From Galdieria sulphuraria (lineage: Eukaryota > Rhodophyta > Bangiophyceae > Galdieriales > Galdieriaceae), in contig NW_005178475.1 in the NCBI RefSeq assembly GCF_000341285.1, forward strand, positions 124,001 through 188,000: DNA of 64,000 nt. The letters are read 5' to 3'. The position numbers and the translations under genes were made by a program. The notes under the pieces were generated by a model. That model searched no databases and was not told where the DNA came from. It saw nothing but the letters and a program-made list of their open reading frames with translations. This document shows positions 34,433 to 45,072 of the stretch, piece by piece (the first letter of the stretch is position 1; the number at the start of each line of letters is the position of its first letter).

Positions 34433-35035
34433 TCAAAAGGTATTATTCCACAATATCGTCAAATGCTTCGACTCGTGAACTAATTCTAATGCTTCGTCTC
34501 TCCATCGTCTTTGAGAAGTGTTTTGCAATAATTTCTCTCGCAATGACTTACTCGGCTTGAAACAAGTCAAAATGTCCAACTCGAAATCAGATATCTCCAA
34601 AGTTTCCGTAGTTGTTCCAGTTTCTTCCGTGTATTGACTCCTTACATTTTCTTCCGAATGGACAGATTTGTTGGTGTCTCTAGGATAACCGACTTCTCTA
34701 CTACTACTCTGGATATTCTCAGTGACCCTCAAGCTGGACTCCAAAGAAACTTCCTTCAAAGCTTTTGCGGCACCTTCTAGTTGTTCTATGGCTTCTCGCA
34801 AGGAATATTGGCCTTGGCTCGATTCTGAGAAATAAAAGATGTTTCGGTCAATAAGTTCACTTTCCGAATACACGTCTTCACTCTCCCCTTTATCGCTCTC
34901 GTTAGAAAGTGAGAAAAACTTTTCAATTCTTTCCCTCAGCTTCCTTGCTTTTAAAGCTGCTTCCACGGCTTCTCTTGAAAGTTCGAGAGTTGAAGTTTCA
35001 TTCTCAGAATCAACTTGCGTCTTATAAGATGCCAT
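34433..35035 (-). CDS. Unknown soluble protein, helical and acidic
   Basis: Single exon of 200 codons from an ATG at 35035 to TGA at 34433. I do not recognise a family. The N-terminal 50 residues should be helical (REAVEAALKARKLRERIEKF), the middle is Ser/Glu-rich and probably disordered, and the last 50 contain a possible helix-turn (FELDILTCFKPSKSLREK, then QRRWRDEALELVHES). No signal peptide or membrane segment is seen. It is head-to-head with the MscS-like gene: the two start codons are separated by only eight bases, and an upstream ATG of the other gene would overlap it. It converges with ESF1 at its 3' end, leaving 48 nt between the stops. Codon use looks like its neighbours, so I take it as real. 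Confidence 0.65.
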   Translation of the reverse strand: MASYKTQVDSENETSTLELSREAVEAALKARKLRERIEKFFSLSNESDKGESEDVYSESELIDRNIFYFSESSQGQYSLREAIEQLEGAAKALKEVSLESSLRVTENIQSSSREVGYPRDTNKSVHSEENVRSQYTEETGTTTETLEISDFELDILTCFKPSKSLREKLLQNTSQRRWRDEALELVHESKHLTILWNNTF

Positions 35036-35043
35036 GTCTTCTT

Positions 35044-36782
35044 ATGAACTCATCATCGCTCAACAATCTTCGGAGAATTGGCGAGATGAAGAATTGCTTC
35101 CTATCATCATCATCATCATCAACTTGGTTGCTATCGGAAGTTAAGAAGAATATTCGTTATAAGGGTTGTGCTTTATATCGTTTTCCTATTATAAAACTCA
35201 AGAATGCAAGGGGAATACCGCTGGCTACCTCATTCTGCCGAAAACAAACGAGAATGGGTCTTTCTCAGAATCTGCGAAGTCACACAGATCTTCAGTATAC
35301 TCCAAGCGTGAAAGGAGCAGACACAGTGTTACATTCGGTACTGAAATTATTCGACGTTTCGGTTCACTTTTGTCACAACAGTCTTGTCTTTGTTGCTGAG
35401 CGTTTGGGACTACATTCTTGGTTCGATGTGGTACCCTCAGATGGAAAGCGTCTACTGTACCAAACTCAAATCGTGACTATTGTGATTATACGGGAATTGG
35501 CTGTGTTACTGTTTCTTGTCCAGGTTTGGCCGAAAGTTGTTCGTTATATGCTGCATTGGCTTAGAAAGGCTTGGATTCAATTCGACTTTTTGGGAACAAA
35601 AGTCTTAAACAAAGTTGCCGGGAAAGAAATCAAAGATGAATTTGTAACTTCTGTTCCATGGAGTGATACAATTCTTAAAGCAGCGGAACAGCCGTTGATT
35701 CTTTCTTTGTGGATTTTTGCTTTGTTACGAATAGCAAACCTGGGAACTTTGTTGGGTTCTTCGGCGTTTTATGCCTTAGAAAACATTCTACACGTGCGGA
35801 TTGGTGACAATGTTGTTGGTTACGGTTTAGGTAATGGGAATTGAATTATTCCTTATGCATATTGAAATTGGTTACGGTACTTAGGAAAGCTATCTTTTGT
35901 TTTATTGTTTGGATGGTTCTTGGAAAGGTGGCGGAAGTTGCTGTTTCAGAATGTAGGTTCGAATATGAAGAATGTCGATTCTATGGATCGTTCCTTGTTT
36001 TTAGCCTATGAAAGGTTGATGCAGGCTGTGAACTATCTTATCATTTCCTTTTTACTCTATGAATATGTTGGTCTTTCGTTTGCTCCAATCTTTGCAATCA
36101 GTGGCTTGGGAGGTACTGTTGAATTGACGTAAAATCCTTTACTGTTTGTAACTGATAATTAGGCATCGCGTTGAGTTTGGCTGCGCGTGATTTTGTGTCC
36201 AATGTCTTTGGTAGTATCATGATTTATTTGACGAGGCCTTTTACTGTGGGTGATAAAATCCGTAGTAGAGATGGTAGTGTGAATGGTTGTGTTGAGAAGA
36301 TTGGATGGTTCGTATTTAGCCAAAGAAGAATGAAGTACTAACGTTATTTTAGGTACAGCTCAGAAGTCTTAAATGATGAAGGTTTAGTAGTCTTTGTCCC
36401 AAACTCGACGTTTACAAGTGCAGTGATAACCAATTTGAGTAGAATGAAACAAATTCCGTTTCAAAGGAAAATTTCACTCTCCAAAGTTTATTTACAGAAT
36501 ATGGATCGTATATTGGATGATATTAGAAAGAAAATAGAATCTTTTTCAGTGGTAGACTTTTCAGTCCCTCCGACGATATATGTAACTGATGTAAGAGACG
36601 ATAGTATTGAAATTGAAGTCCGATGTGTATTGAAAAATTCAGTAAGTATTTTATTTATGTTTTTTGTTTGTTTGTTTGAGAGACCATTTCAGTCTCAAAT
36701 GGATGAGAAACTGGCTCGTCAAAATCTTATTATAGAACTTGGTGAATTGGAGCAACAATTAAGAGTGGCAGGTGCTGCTTAA
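35044..36782 (+). CDS. MscS-like mechanosensitive ion channel (organellar type)
   Basis: Exons 35044-35830, 35885-36112, 36163-36307, 36353-36641 and 36693-36782 give 512 residues. The conserved pore helix and beta domain are clear: GLGGIALSLAARDFVSNVF, then RPFTVGDKIRS and FVPNSTFTSAVITN. Four or more membrane helices precede the pore. The N-terminal 70 residues are rich in Ser, Lys and Arg, including a Ser run from a TCA repeat at 35106-35121, and look like a plastid or mitochondrial transit peptide. Such channels release osmolytes when membranes stretch; plant MSL2/3 protect plastids. In-frame ATGs exist at 35029, 35044, 35086 and 35254; I chose 35044 because the first would overlap the divergent gene. 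Intron 3 carries a TACTAAC branch-point sequence. Confidence 0.9.
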
Positions 36783-37065
36783 TTCTTGTAATTTTCAATA
36801 TTCAGTCATTTGTTGTGTTCTCTGGTTGTATTAAACGGCATATTGTTTCACATCAATTGAATTTTTTGACAATACATTTAGTCAATACCTAAGTTTGCTT
36901 AGTCTTTAAGAGATTTTCCTCATAGCATCATATTCCTTTCATTGTATCGGATGATATCCTTTCCAGAAGATTGTCGCCCTAAGATGTGTCCTTTCCCAAC
37001 CTCAAAAAGTGGAAAAACGCATTATCAATTCCATTCCGGTCACTGACTTGAAGTCCTTGTGCGTA

Positions 37066-37579
37066 ATGGTTGTGAGAATACGTCTTGCTTGTGTAGGTAG
37101 AAGAAACCATCCTATGTATAAGATTGTCGTTGCAGATAGTCATTGGCCTAGAGACGGAAAACATTTAGAAGCAATTGGCTTATACAGCCCCATAGCGGCA
37201 ACCAAAGAGGAGGTATTTGTTATCGTTATCCTTTGCCTTGAAAGAATACTTATATGTCGGTAGCTTCAAACAAATACAAAACGAGTTTTGCTTGACATAG
37301 AAAGGGCTAAGTATTGGGTAGCAACTGGTGCGCAACCCACAAAGACTGGTCAGTTGTTTTAGCTCTTCAACTTGAAGCGATTTAACTTCAAAGATAGTAT
37401 TTTATTTATTTGCTTTAGCAGGAATCTTGCCAATGCCACCAAACCCAGTTTTATGGCAACAAAAAGCAATTGCGAGATATGAAGGTATTAGCGTAGACGA
37501 ACTTGGGAAACCAGTAAGCAAAGAATCTTTAGAAGACCTTCAAAGAACGACAAGTGGACAAACCAGTAACACTACTTAA
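37066..37579 (+). CDS. MRPS16: Organellar ribosomal protein bS16
   Basis: Exons 37066-37212, 37264-37348 and 37419-37579 encode 130 residues. The bS16 fold is evident from VVRIRLACVGRRNHPMYKI, VVADSHWPRDGKHLEAIG and AKYWVATGAQPTKT. Start and length fit mitochondrial S16, which often lacks a cleavable presequence. A plastid product is possible, but red algal plastids normally encode their own rps16, so I favour the mitochondrial small subunit. The last exon adds a 50-residue tail (PMPPNPVLWQQKAIARYEG) beyond the bacterial protein. Introns are 51 and 70 nt. It converges with the RLP24 gene, leaving 90 nt between stops. Confidence 0.92.
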
Positions 37580-37669
37580 AAAAACTTTCTAAAATAAAGT
37601 AATATATTGGAAAATACTGCCCTTAGTTTCGGGGTATTTTAGAAGTTAGAAAAATAGGCTCTCTTCAGG

Positions 37670-38219
37670 TTAATTGGAAGTATTTGACTGATCCCTTTCT
37701 ACCAAGGCTACACCTTGTTGTACAGGTTCTCTTGCCCTTACAGATTCTTTCACTCTCAAGATATCCGGCTCTATAAGGTTTATTCCCTTTTCCAGTTCTC
37801 GAACAGCCGTCCTTTGCTCTTGCTTCTTTGCCTGTTTCATTTTACTCTTATAGAAATCTTTCTCTCTCTTAACCCTAACCGCATCAACTTTCTGGATAGC
37901 TTGAATGGTCTTTCCAACTAGTTCCCTGTCATAACGTTGTATTCTTTGTCTCTTTCTTTCAAATTCAAACGTGGAATCCTGAAACTGTAATGAGTTGATT
38001 ATTCTCATCACAAAGTTGACTTACAATAGCCATTTCCTTGCCATGTGACTTTCGATAAGCCTTTGTCCACCTCAAGTATCGAGGGTTTCGCTTCATATGG
38101 AACGTTTTCCTACATTTTGAGCGGCAAAACCGGAAAACTTTTGCGTCGTTACGAACGAACTCTATACCGTGACCAGGATACACGGTACTGGAGCAAATAT
38201 AGCACTTTTCTAGTCTCAT
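37670..38219 (-). CDS. RLP24: Ribosome biogenesis protein RLP24 (eL24-like)
   Basis: Exons 38219-38025 and 37978-37670 flank a 46-nt intron and encode 167 residues. The N-terminus has the family zinc-ribbon ([43 protein letters not shown]) and the block [14 protein letters not shown]. The second exon gives STFEFERKR and a long basic helix. RLP24 holds the place of ribosomal protein eL24 on pre-60S particles and recruits the AAA ATPase Drg1 before being replaced in the cytoplasm. Length and the insert after the ribbon separate it from eL24 itself. It neighbours other ribosome-assembly genes (ESF1, REI1, RPA2). Confidence 0.94.
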
Positions 38220-38408
38220 CTACCAAAACCCGGCGCCAACAATTTTCGACACAAACCAATTCCGCCTTTTAATACAGTTTCCAATCATTACTGATCAGGA
38301 TATTCAAACTAAAAGATTTAAAACAACCAACATATATTTATTGCCTACAAGACTAACTTTGAAACATGTCAAGTTTTCTGGAAGAGAAACCACAGTAATA
38401 GTCAATGA

Positions 38409-40058
38409 TCAATTCATAGGAAAACTTTCTTGACGCAAGTTGATAACTGTGCTCTTAATTTTCGTCATTGCTTCCAAACTAAAGTAGACGCCTTGCGAGC
38501 CTAAACCCGAATCTTTGAAACCCTGAAATGGAAAATGATCGGGACCCCTTGCAGGCTGACCATTCACTTGAACTGTTCCAGTTGAGAGCTCATCCGATAT
38601 ATGGATGGCCTTTTCAATGTCATTTGTGAATACACATCCTTGTAAACCCATCGTGCTCCTGTTTGCAAACTCGACTGCCTCTTCCGCACTCTTCAAACGA
38701 ATGATAGGCAATACAGGACCAAACGGTTCTTCCCAAGCTATCTTCATGTCCTCTCGAACATGATCGAATACTGTAGGCCAAAGTAAATTACCTTCTCGTT
38801 TATAAGGACAAACCTCTGAGGCACCCTTTTGCCGTGCATCGAAAACTAGGCTCTCAATATAATCGGCAGAGCTTTTGTTAATAACCGCTGTTATGTCGGC
38901 ATTCTCCTCAGGATGTCCTACTGTCAGTTTCTTAACTCCATCAACAACCTTCTTTACCAACTCATCCCCAATAGGTTCAACAGCTAGGACAATTTTCACC
39001 GCCGTGCAACGCTGAGCACTATACGAGAAGGCACCAGAAACTATTGCTTTGGCTGCTAAATCTAAGTCACAGTCTGGCAAAACAATTGCCGCATCTTTTC
39101 CACCAAGTTCCATCTGTAAAGGTATCATACCAACCTTCTTACAAACCGACATTCCTGTGGTTCCTCCACCAGTAAGCGATATACAATTCACAAGTGGATG
39201 TGTTGTGAGAAAATCTCCAATCTCAGAGCCCTTTCCAGTGACTGCGTTCACCACTCCTGCCGGAACTCCTGCCAAATGAAACGATGCTGCAAGATATAAA
39301 GCTGAAACTGCTCCTTGGCTAGGGGTCTTAATAACAACACTGTTTCCGGTGATTAAGGCAGGCGCAACCTTAGAGGCACACAAATTCACAGGATAGTTAA
39401 ACGGAGGAATACATAAAATCACTCCTAGAGGAACTCTATGGACTAGACAAAGCTTATCTCTCTTCTGACCAGGAAATGAGTCCGAAGTCATCAGCTTTCC
39501 AACCAATCTCGTTCCTAAATCACACTTTGTGAATAAGCAAATTCTACTTGACAAACAAACCTTCTTCTGCAGTATATTCGATGAGATCTGCGGTACGGAC
39601 CACTTCTGAGACAGCACTCTTTCTGTTCTTCGCTATTTCTTTTACTAGAGCAGTTGCTATCTCATCCTTATTTTCACGAAGGATAACAGCTGCTTTTCTC
39701 AGGTATTCGGCACGTTTCCAAAGTGGAGTCTTTGCCCAACCCCTCTATGAAATATTTGTTAGCACAATCTCTTTCAAACGAAGAAATTCTAACTTGAGCT
39801 CTGTTTGCAGCTTTGAAAACTTCATCAATGTCTTGTTGCGAGCAAGATTGGAATTCGTAAGCTTCTGTATTGTCATAAGGAGTGACTTCTTTCATCGTTT
39901 TTCCAGAGCCGCTAGTCCCTTCCAAACATAATAAGTCTCAGCAAACAAAGGAATAACAAGAACAACTTACTCCATTCACCGTTTGAGAGGAATTTGAATA
40001 CGTTTCCCTGCTTCATAACTGCGAAAGTATCAGACTTTGTGTGTGTCGAATTGTTCAT
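38409..40058 (-). CDS. GAPN: Non-phosphorylating NADP glyceraldehyde-3-phosphate dehydrogenase
   Basis: Exons 40058-39971, 39918-39794, 39744-39561 and 39514-38409 give 500 residues; introns are 46-52 nt. It is an aldehyde dehydrogenase with catalytic Cys at about residue 302 (YSAQRCTAVK) and the general-base Glu at about 268 (PLQMELGGKDA). GAPN-type landmarks are SDSFPGQ, PPFNYPVNL, GKGSEIGDFLT, RIAWEEPFGPVLP-like IAWEEPFGPVLP and RGPDHFPFQG. It oxidises glyceraldehyde-3-phosphate straight to 3-phosphoglycerate, making NADPH in the cytosol without ATP, bypassing GAPDH and PGK. No transit peptide is visible. The residue before QRC is Ala, where many family members have Gly. The gene order downstream is RLP24 on the same strand. 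Confidence 0.95.
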
Positions 40059-40304
40059 TGTTAAAACTATCGAGCTTTCCAACCAACAACAATTAATTCA
40101 ATGCCTCTGCAGAAATGTTTCCAATTTTAACGGCGCACGATGAGTTTAGCAGCTCCTCGTGTTCCAATGGACACGAGCTTCCCATTTCTTCGAAAATTTA
40201 GGAACCCTGAAAGTATGCCCAAAGCCAACAAGAGAGTATTTCTACAAAATAAGGCTGAAAGTATAGAATGATAGAAACTGTTTACTAAAGCAAGAATGAT
40301 ACAA
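40059..40304. other. Short intergenic region between GAPN and REI1
   Basis: This 246-nt spacer has weak frames on both strands. One on the minus strand (40315-40127) contains a hydrophobic segment, and one on the plus strand (40140-40274) has 44 codons. Neither has a recognisable family, so I do not call a gene. Confidence 0.35.
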
Positions 40305-41415
40305 CTAGTATCCACTGTTCAGTGCACTGATATGTTTTCGTTGTTGCAGTTTCTTTATATAGTTGTTCTTTAATCCCATGGCCAGATACGACTTCTTTTG
40401 TTCATTGAAATAGTTGATGCTATCGTTTTCTGATAACTTCCTAATGTACTTGTGATAATCTTGAAGTTCGTTTCTCAACTGACCATTCAACAGGGTTGCT
40501 CTGTAAGGCCGTACTCTTCTAGGACGCTGTCGATAGTAAATTGCAAAGGCTCTATGCCCCACTCGATAGCGAGCTAAGCACAGTTCATATGCTTCACTCG
40601 ATGGGTCTTCACTCTCATTCTCCGACACTCCATCTACAACTGAAACAAGCGGATTCCCCAAACATTCGTCTTCAAAGTTGTAAAATTCACTAAATTCGTC
40701 TAACCAGGCCTCGTCATTGTCTTTCATTCTACAGTGGTTCTTTGAAGCCATATGGTCTCGAACACTTTGCAAGGTCGAAAACTTCTTGTCACAAAATACA
40801 CATGAGGTATACTCTCCTACCTTACTACCTAGGTACGTCAACAAACCTTCCAGATCTTCAAGATTATCCCAAAACGGAATTCGAAAACTATGCACGACAG
40901 CCATATGTCGTAAACAAGTGGTGACATCTTCAAACGCCTTTCCGTCGAACATACAAGTACCAGGAGCTATAAACATAGCTTCCTCCTTGAAAACTGATGA
41001 AACAACTTTTGTGCTTTCCGAATGGCTCTCACTCCTTTTTATGGGTTGTTCTTCGACGTTCTGTGACAAATGTCTTTGAGACTTCTCGTGCTGTTTAAAA
41101 GCCTTGGTACTGGAAAAGTGCTTCTTACAAGCTTGGCAATATATGACGTTAGACTCCTTTCTATTGTTTTCATCCTCCACTTTCACGGATTCTAACCTTG
41201 TCTCAAACTCCACAAAACTTATGGGACCTAAACCAGCCAACTTGACGCAATGATAAAAACTGCCCAACAAAGTTCGTCCCACTCACCTTTCTCTTCAAGT
41301 TTACTCGGTGCCAGTCAGAGCTGTAGTGGGACTTTATTGTCTCCGCGCTTTCTACTCTCACGTGACAAGCCGTACAAGTTATCGTCTGCGGAGGGTCTAC
41401 ATAAGAGGACTCCAT
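40305..41415 (-). CDS. REI1: REI1/ZNF622-type zinc-finger 60S maturation factor
   Basis: Exons 41415-41287 and 41240-40305 flank a 46-nt intron and encode 354 residues. Several C2H2 fingers are seen: CTACHVRVESAETIKSHY with SDWHRVNLKRK, CQACKKHFSSTKAFKQHEK, MFDGKAFEDVTTCLRHM and CVFCDKKFSTLQSVRDHM. The C-terminus has the family basic block (ARYRVGHRAFAIYYRQR). REI1 releases the export factor Arx1 from cytoplasmic pre-60S subunits and probes the peptide exit tunnel with its C-terminus. The conserved LKRKxAGL junction is split by the intron. The chosen ATG lies 7 residues before the first finger's Tyr-Val-Asp lead. Confidence 0.93.
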
Positions 41416-42038
41416 CACTCTCCAGAATGTCAGAAATGACAAATTCTTGTGACAATATAAAGGATGAACAACATCTTAAGCAATGACTAACGTTACAAAG
41501 CAATACGACTTTCTGGTGTTGAAGAAGAAGAACTTGTGATAAGTTGTTGTTGCATTGCAAAATTTTTATGTTATTCTTTTAATGAACATTCTTGAACTGT
41601 CTGAAGTCAATACTGATTTGTATATATGAGTAAACAACCTTGTTTTTGACAAGTTTTTTTGAAACGTTAACGTCATGAGAAGAATATTTGTATATACAAT
41701 CTTCTGGTTTCTACTTGCAAGTCTCGCAGCCATGTTTTTGAAAAGACGAAAGTGGAAACAGATTTACTTGTGTGCTGCAGTTATCTCAACAAGTGAAATC
41801 ACATCTGTCTTTGAACTTCATTATACTCACCACAGAAATATTTTTATACGCAAGGAATAAAGACTTTATTACATTTTGAAATATATAGATTTTTTAACTC
41901 AGTTCATGATTATACAGTCAGTATTAGTTACAGAAATTGGCAAGTCTGTAGCTGCGCACTTTGCAAAAATAAAATTCACAAAACGGACAACACGTATTTA
42001 TTGAACCACAAGCGAGGAAAGATTATTAGATATAAAGT
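41416..42038. other. Intergenic region between REI1 and UGPase
   Basis: This 623-nt AT-rich stretch lies upstream of REI1 and downstream of UGPase. It holds one small plus-strand candidate gene (41675-41860) and otherwise nothing recognisable. Confidence 0.4.
41675..41860 (+). CDS. Candidate small single-pass membrane protein (61 aa)
   Basis: An ATG at 41675 opens 61 codons. The start MRRIFVYTIFWFLLASLAAM is an N-terminal positive charge plus a hydrophobic helix, followed by RRK and a second weakly hydrophobic stretch. No family is recognised. It stands alone between two minus-strand genes. It could be a genuine microprotein, an exon of a longer gene, or chance in AT-rich DNA. Confidence 0.3.
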   Translation: MRRIFVYTIFWFLLASLAAMFLKRRKWKQIYLCAAVISTSEITSVFELHYTHHRNIFIRKE

Positions 42039-43643
42039 TCAGTGATCCATGATATAAAGATTTCCACTCAATATCTTGTTCTCCAGAACACTACCACTAG
42101 GAATCATGATTTTGTTGCCTCGTGATGCGACAATAATAACTGTTCCCTTCAAAGAAACATTCGAGCCAAAGCTAACATCTCCACTAACTGTAAGATGGTC
42201 CAATTCCAACAAGTCTGGAATTGTCTCAAAACGTGCATTATATTCTCCAACCTTTTGAAACTCTGGTCCCAGTTTCACTACTGGAGTCGTGGCAAACTCT
42301 CTTAAAGGATTAGGAACAAGGGTTCCAGATTTCAACGTGTAAAGACTGCTCTGAACCAAAAGCAGGTCTGAAGTAGACTTCACAGGAAGAAAACGTGAAC
42401 GAGGAACATTTACACCTCGAGCATTTCCGAAGTATCGAATGGCAGAACCAACAGCTGTCTCCAGTTGTATTACTTTCTGATCACCGACGGATTTAGTATT
42501 TGCAATAATATCGAGATCCATATTTCCTCCCTTTACAAGCCTTTTGACTGCACGCAAGTTTAACCAAATATTATTGGTGTTAAAGACCTTAAACTTCTTC
42601 ACTGACTTGAATTCCTCAATGTGCTCTTTAGGAACTTGTGCAACCTCCAGCAAAGTCACATGGCCATCATACGATATCAAAGTACCCCCTTTTATATCTG
42701 CTCGAGTTTTATCAGTCAATTCCATGCAGAATTCGCACTTGGAATCCTCGATCATCTTTAAGATATTCAGATCCACCGTCGCTCCCAAATTGTCTACGTT
42801 AGAAACAAAGAGATACTCTTTTCCTTGTGCTAGCAATGTATCGATGATTCCTGTACTCTCAATAGACTCAAACAGATCGCCATGTCCAGGAGGATACCTT
42901 TACTTCCAGTCAATGGCAATTGAAACATTCTAGTAAAGAACCTACCAGTCTTCATGGCTATAATTAGAATGTGCTAATGGCATAGGTTGGAGAGAATCTT
43001 TAAGTATTCTGGGATATCGACTTTGTTGAAAAGTCATTATTGTCACTTGAGTATCCTGATACTTCTTTATAATCTTCGCTGTATCCGCATCTGTATTAAA
43101 GGAATTCATGAGAAGCAGAGGAACATTTGCTTCAGGATACTTCTTATTAATGTGCTCAATCTGCTGAACGATCAAATCCAAAAAGGTTGTCTCTCCGCGA
43201 ACTTCGATGACTGATTTTGGACCAGTACAGCCCATAGTAGTCCCCAAGCCTCCGTTTAGCTTCAAAACAGCTAATTTCTTCAACAATTTGGTAGACTCTG
43301 AAGATTCACAGGATGGGAGAGAAGAGTATGGCTTCACGAGGTCTGTAGAGGGGGACTCGATCAAGTTCCAGTCAAGTTTCTTCTTTGTCGACCTTTCTCT
43401 AAGGTATCTGCCAAATAACTTTGCAAACCCCTGCATTTCCCTTTCCGTCATTTTAGCTCTGGGGTCTTCAGCGTGTGTATTTATTTTATCGATCTCACTT
43501 TGAACAACCTAACACAGGTCATTGAGCACAAAGTAGCGCAAAAGTTCTAAAATAACCTTTTCTATAGATACATCCGTCACTGAAATAAAATCTGCGAGTG
43601 ATGCAGAAGCTCCAACACTTGAGTTGTTTGTAGAACGCTTCAT
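42039..43643 (-). CDS. UGP2: UTP-glucose-1-phosphate uridylyltransferase (UGPase)
   Basis: Exons 43643-43557, 43508-42946 and 42897-42039 (introns 48 nt each) encode 502 residues, the usual eukaryotic UGPase size. The nucleotide-binding loop [16 protein letters not shown], the block [12 protein letters not shown], the substrate region [12 protein letters not shown] and [12 protein letters not shown] are all present. The C-terminus is the left-handed beta-helix with [15 protein letters not shown]. The enzyme makes UDP-glucose from UTP and glucose-1-phosphate, feeding cell wall, floridoside and glycan synthesis in red algae. No targeting peptide is seen, so a cytosolic enzyme is expected. The exon 2/3 junction splits the Trp-Tyr pair before PPGHGD. 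Confidence 0.95.
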
Positions 43644-44637
43644 AGTAACTTGTGCTCGGTTGAAAGAAGAAAATGAACAATCACAAAACAGCCAATAATA
43701 ATTTGGAACAAGCAATCTGGAGAATTGGATGATTTCCATAGAGAATCAAGTCTTCAACATTCATTTTACTCTTGAATTGAAATTGTGAATAGAGTAAGAT
43801 CGAATTCAGCTTTAAAAATGAAATAGTGTTGTTGAAAAGTTTAAAGTGGCTATAGTGCTTTCTAGATGTGACATTCGTATTTTTGTGTTAAATGTTTTCT
43901 GTAACTTGTATTTGCTTGACTCTAAGGAATCTCTGGAAGTGTAATAAGTGTATATCTATGTTCGAGAGAACGAGCGACAATGACAGGAAACGCGAAATGT
44001 AATGAAATACTTTTGAATACAATGGCAGTCCTTGAGAGAGAGAGAGAAAAGTTTCATAAGCAGAATTGTATATATTTATATATGCATATATTATATCTCA
44101 GTCTTAAAATAGCGGAATTATGAATGAGTAACACAAAAACGAGTGAGTTTCTTTTTTTGAAAGCATCTCAATAAACAGTTTGTCTTCCTATATTGTCAAT
44201 ATTATCTCTCTTTATAATATACATATATGTACTGATGCTAATAGACTAGGTTTCGGCGAATTTTTTGTTGTATAACAAGACATCCATAACTGTTGTACTC
44301 GAATATAACTTTAAACTGCTGCTAAATATGTATAGTCGTTAATTCCATTGAAGAATTTCTATTTTAGAGTCGTATATTTTTATACTGAATAAGATCATAT
44401 ATGCTCAAAGCTTTAGAGCTTTTCCATGGTTATGAAAACATTCAAAGAAGCCGCTGTATCTTGCTTACCATATGGATTGTATCAAAAAGGAGCTACAGGA
44501 TAACAGTTCTATAGAAATTGACAAAGAATAAAAATAAATAATAGTATTCCAAGACTTCACCCATCGAACGCTCTAACTGCTCACATTTTAAGAAAATTAA
44601 TTTGATTATTCGGTGCGTTTTCTCATACTACTAAAAG
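43644..44637. other. Gene-free AT-rich divergent region
   Basis: About 1 kb separates the UGPase start from the small coiled-coil gene. It holds a GA microsatellite (44034-44047) and several TATA-like runs near 44070-44100 and 44215-44230. No frame with protein-like composition is seen. Confidence 0.45.
44034..44047. repeat. (GA)7 microsatellite
   Basis: Seven GA units followed by A-rich sequence, in the intergenic region upstream of UGPase. Confidence 0.9.
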
Positions 44638-44948
44638 ATGGAGCATGACAGTTCTCAGGTAAGCTTCGTCCTTATTCTAGTCTTTACGAACAATGAAAGT
44701 TTCCTTTTCAACGTAAAAATTGGGAACAGTCTCGTGAGCTACTGCGGGAAAGTGTGAAGGAATTGAGGGAACATATAGAATGCTGCAAGGAACTCAATCA
44801 GAGGTTGGAATCGAAGGTCGAAGGACTGCGAAAGGTTTTATTAAAGAAAGAAGGCTCCAAAGTTACTGAAGAAGATGACAAAGCAGGAATAATAGAATTG
44901 CAAAAGATCTCAGAACATCCTTCAGGAACACAAGAAAACTCCAAGTAG
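44638..44948 (+). CDS. Small coiled-coil protein (79 aa)
   Basis: Exon 1 (44638-44658, seven codons) and exon 2 (44730-44948) are joined by a 71-nt GT-AG intron that keeps phase; the product has 79 residues. The centre is strongly helical with heptad spacing (LLRESVKELREHIECC, LNQRLESKVEGLRKVLL). Glu and Lys dominate, and the tail is acidic. Size and pattern recall small subunits of tethering or BLOC/BORC-type complexes, but no motif proves it. The intron is longer than most here, and other acceptors (44680 region) are possible. It lies 124 nt upstream of the ADCK1-like gene on the same strand. Confidence 0.6.
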
Positions 44949-45072
44949 TGAAAATACTGTAGATACATAAATAGGACAAACTTCAAATGGATCTTGAGAA
45001 TGGTATTTCAATGACTCACGGAATGGGCCTGAGTGGCACATTATTCGCTTCCTCTTTGAAGTTTTCCGAAAT

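Noticed and set aside
35950-35965. GGTTCGAATAT, like a tRNA T-loop
   Set aside because: It is inside the coding exon of the MscS-like channel and the rest of a tRNA fold is missing.
40127-40315. Minus-strand frame with a hydrophobic segment downstream of REI1
   Set aside because: It has no plausible ATG or upstream exon and overlaps the REI1 stop; a hydrophobic run is common in T-rich DNA.
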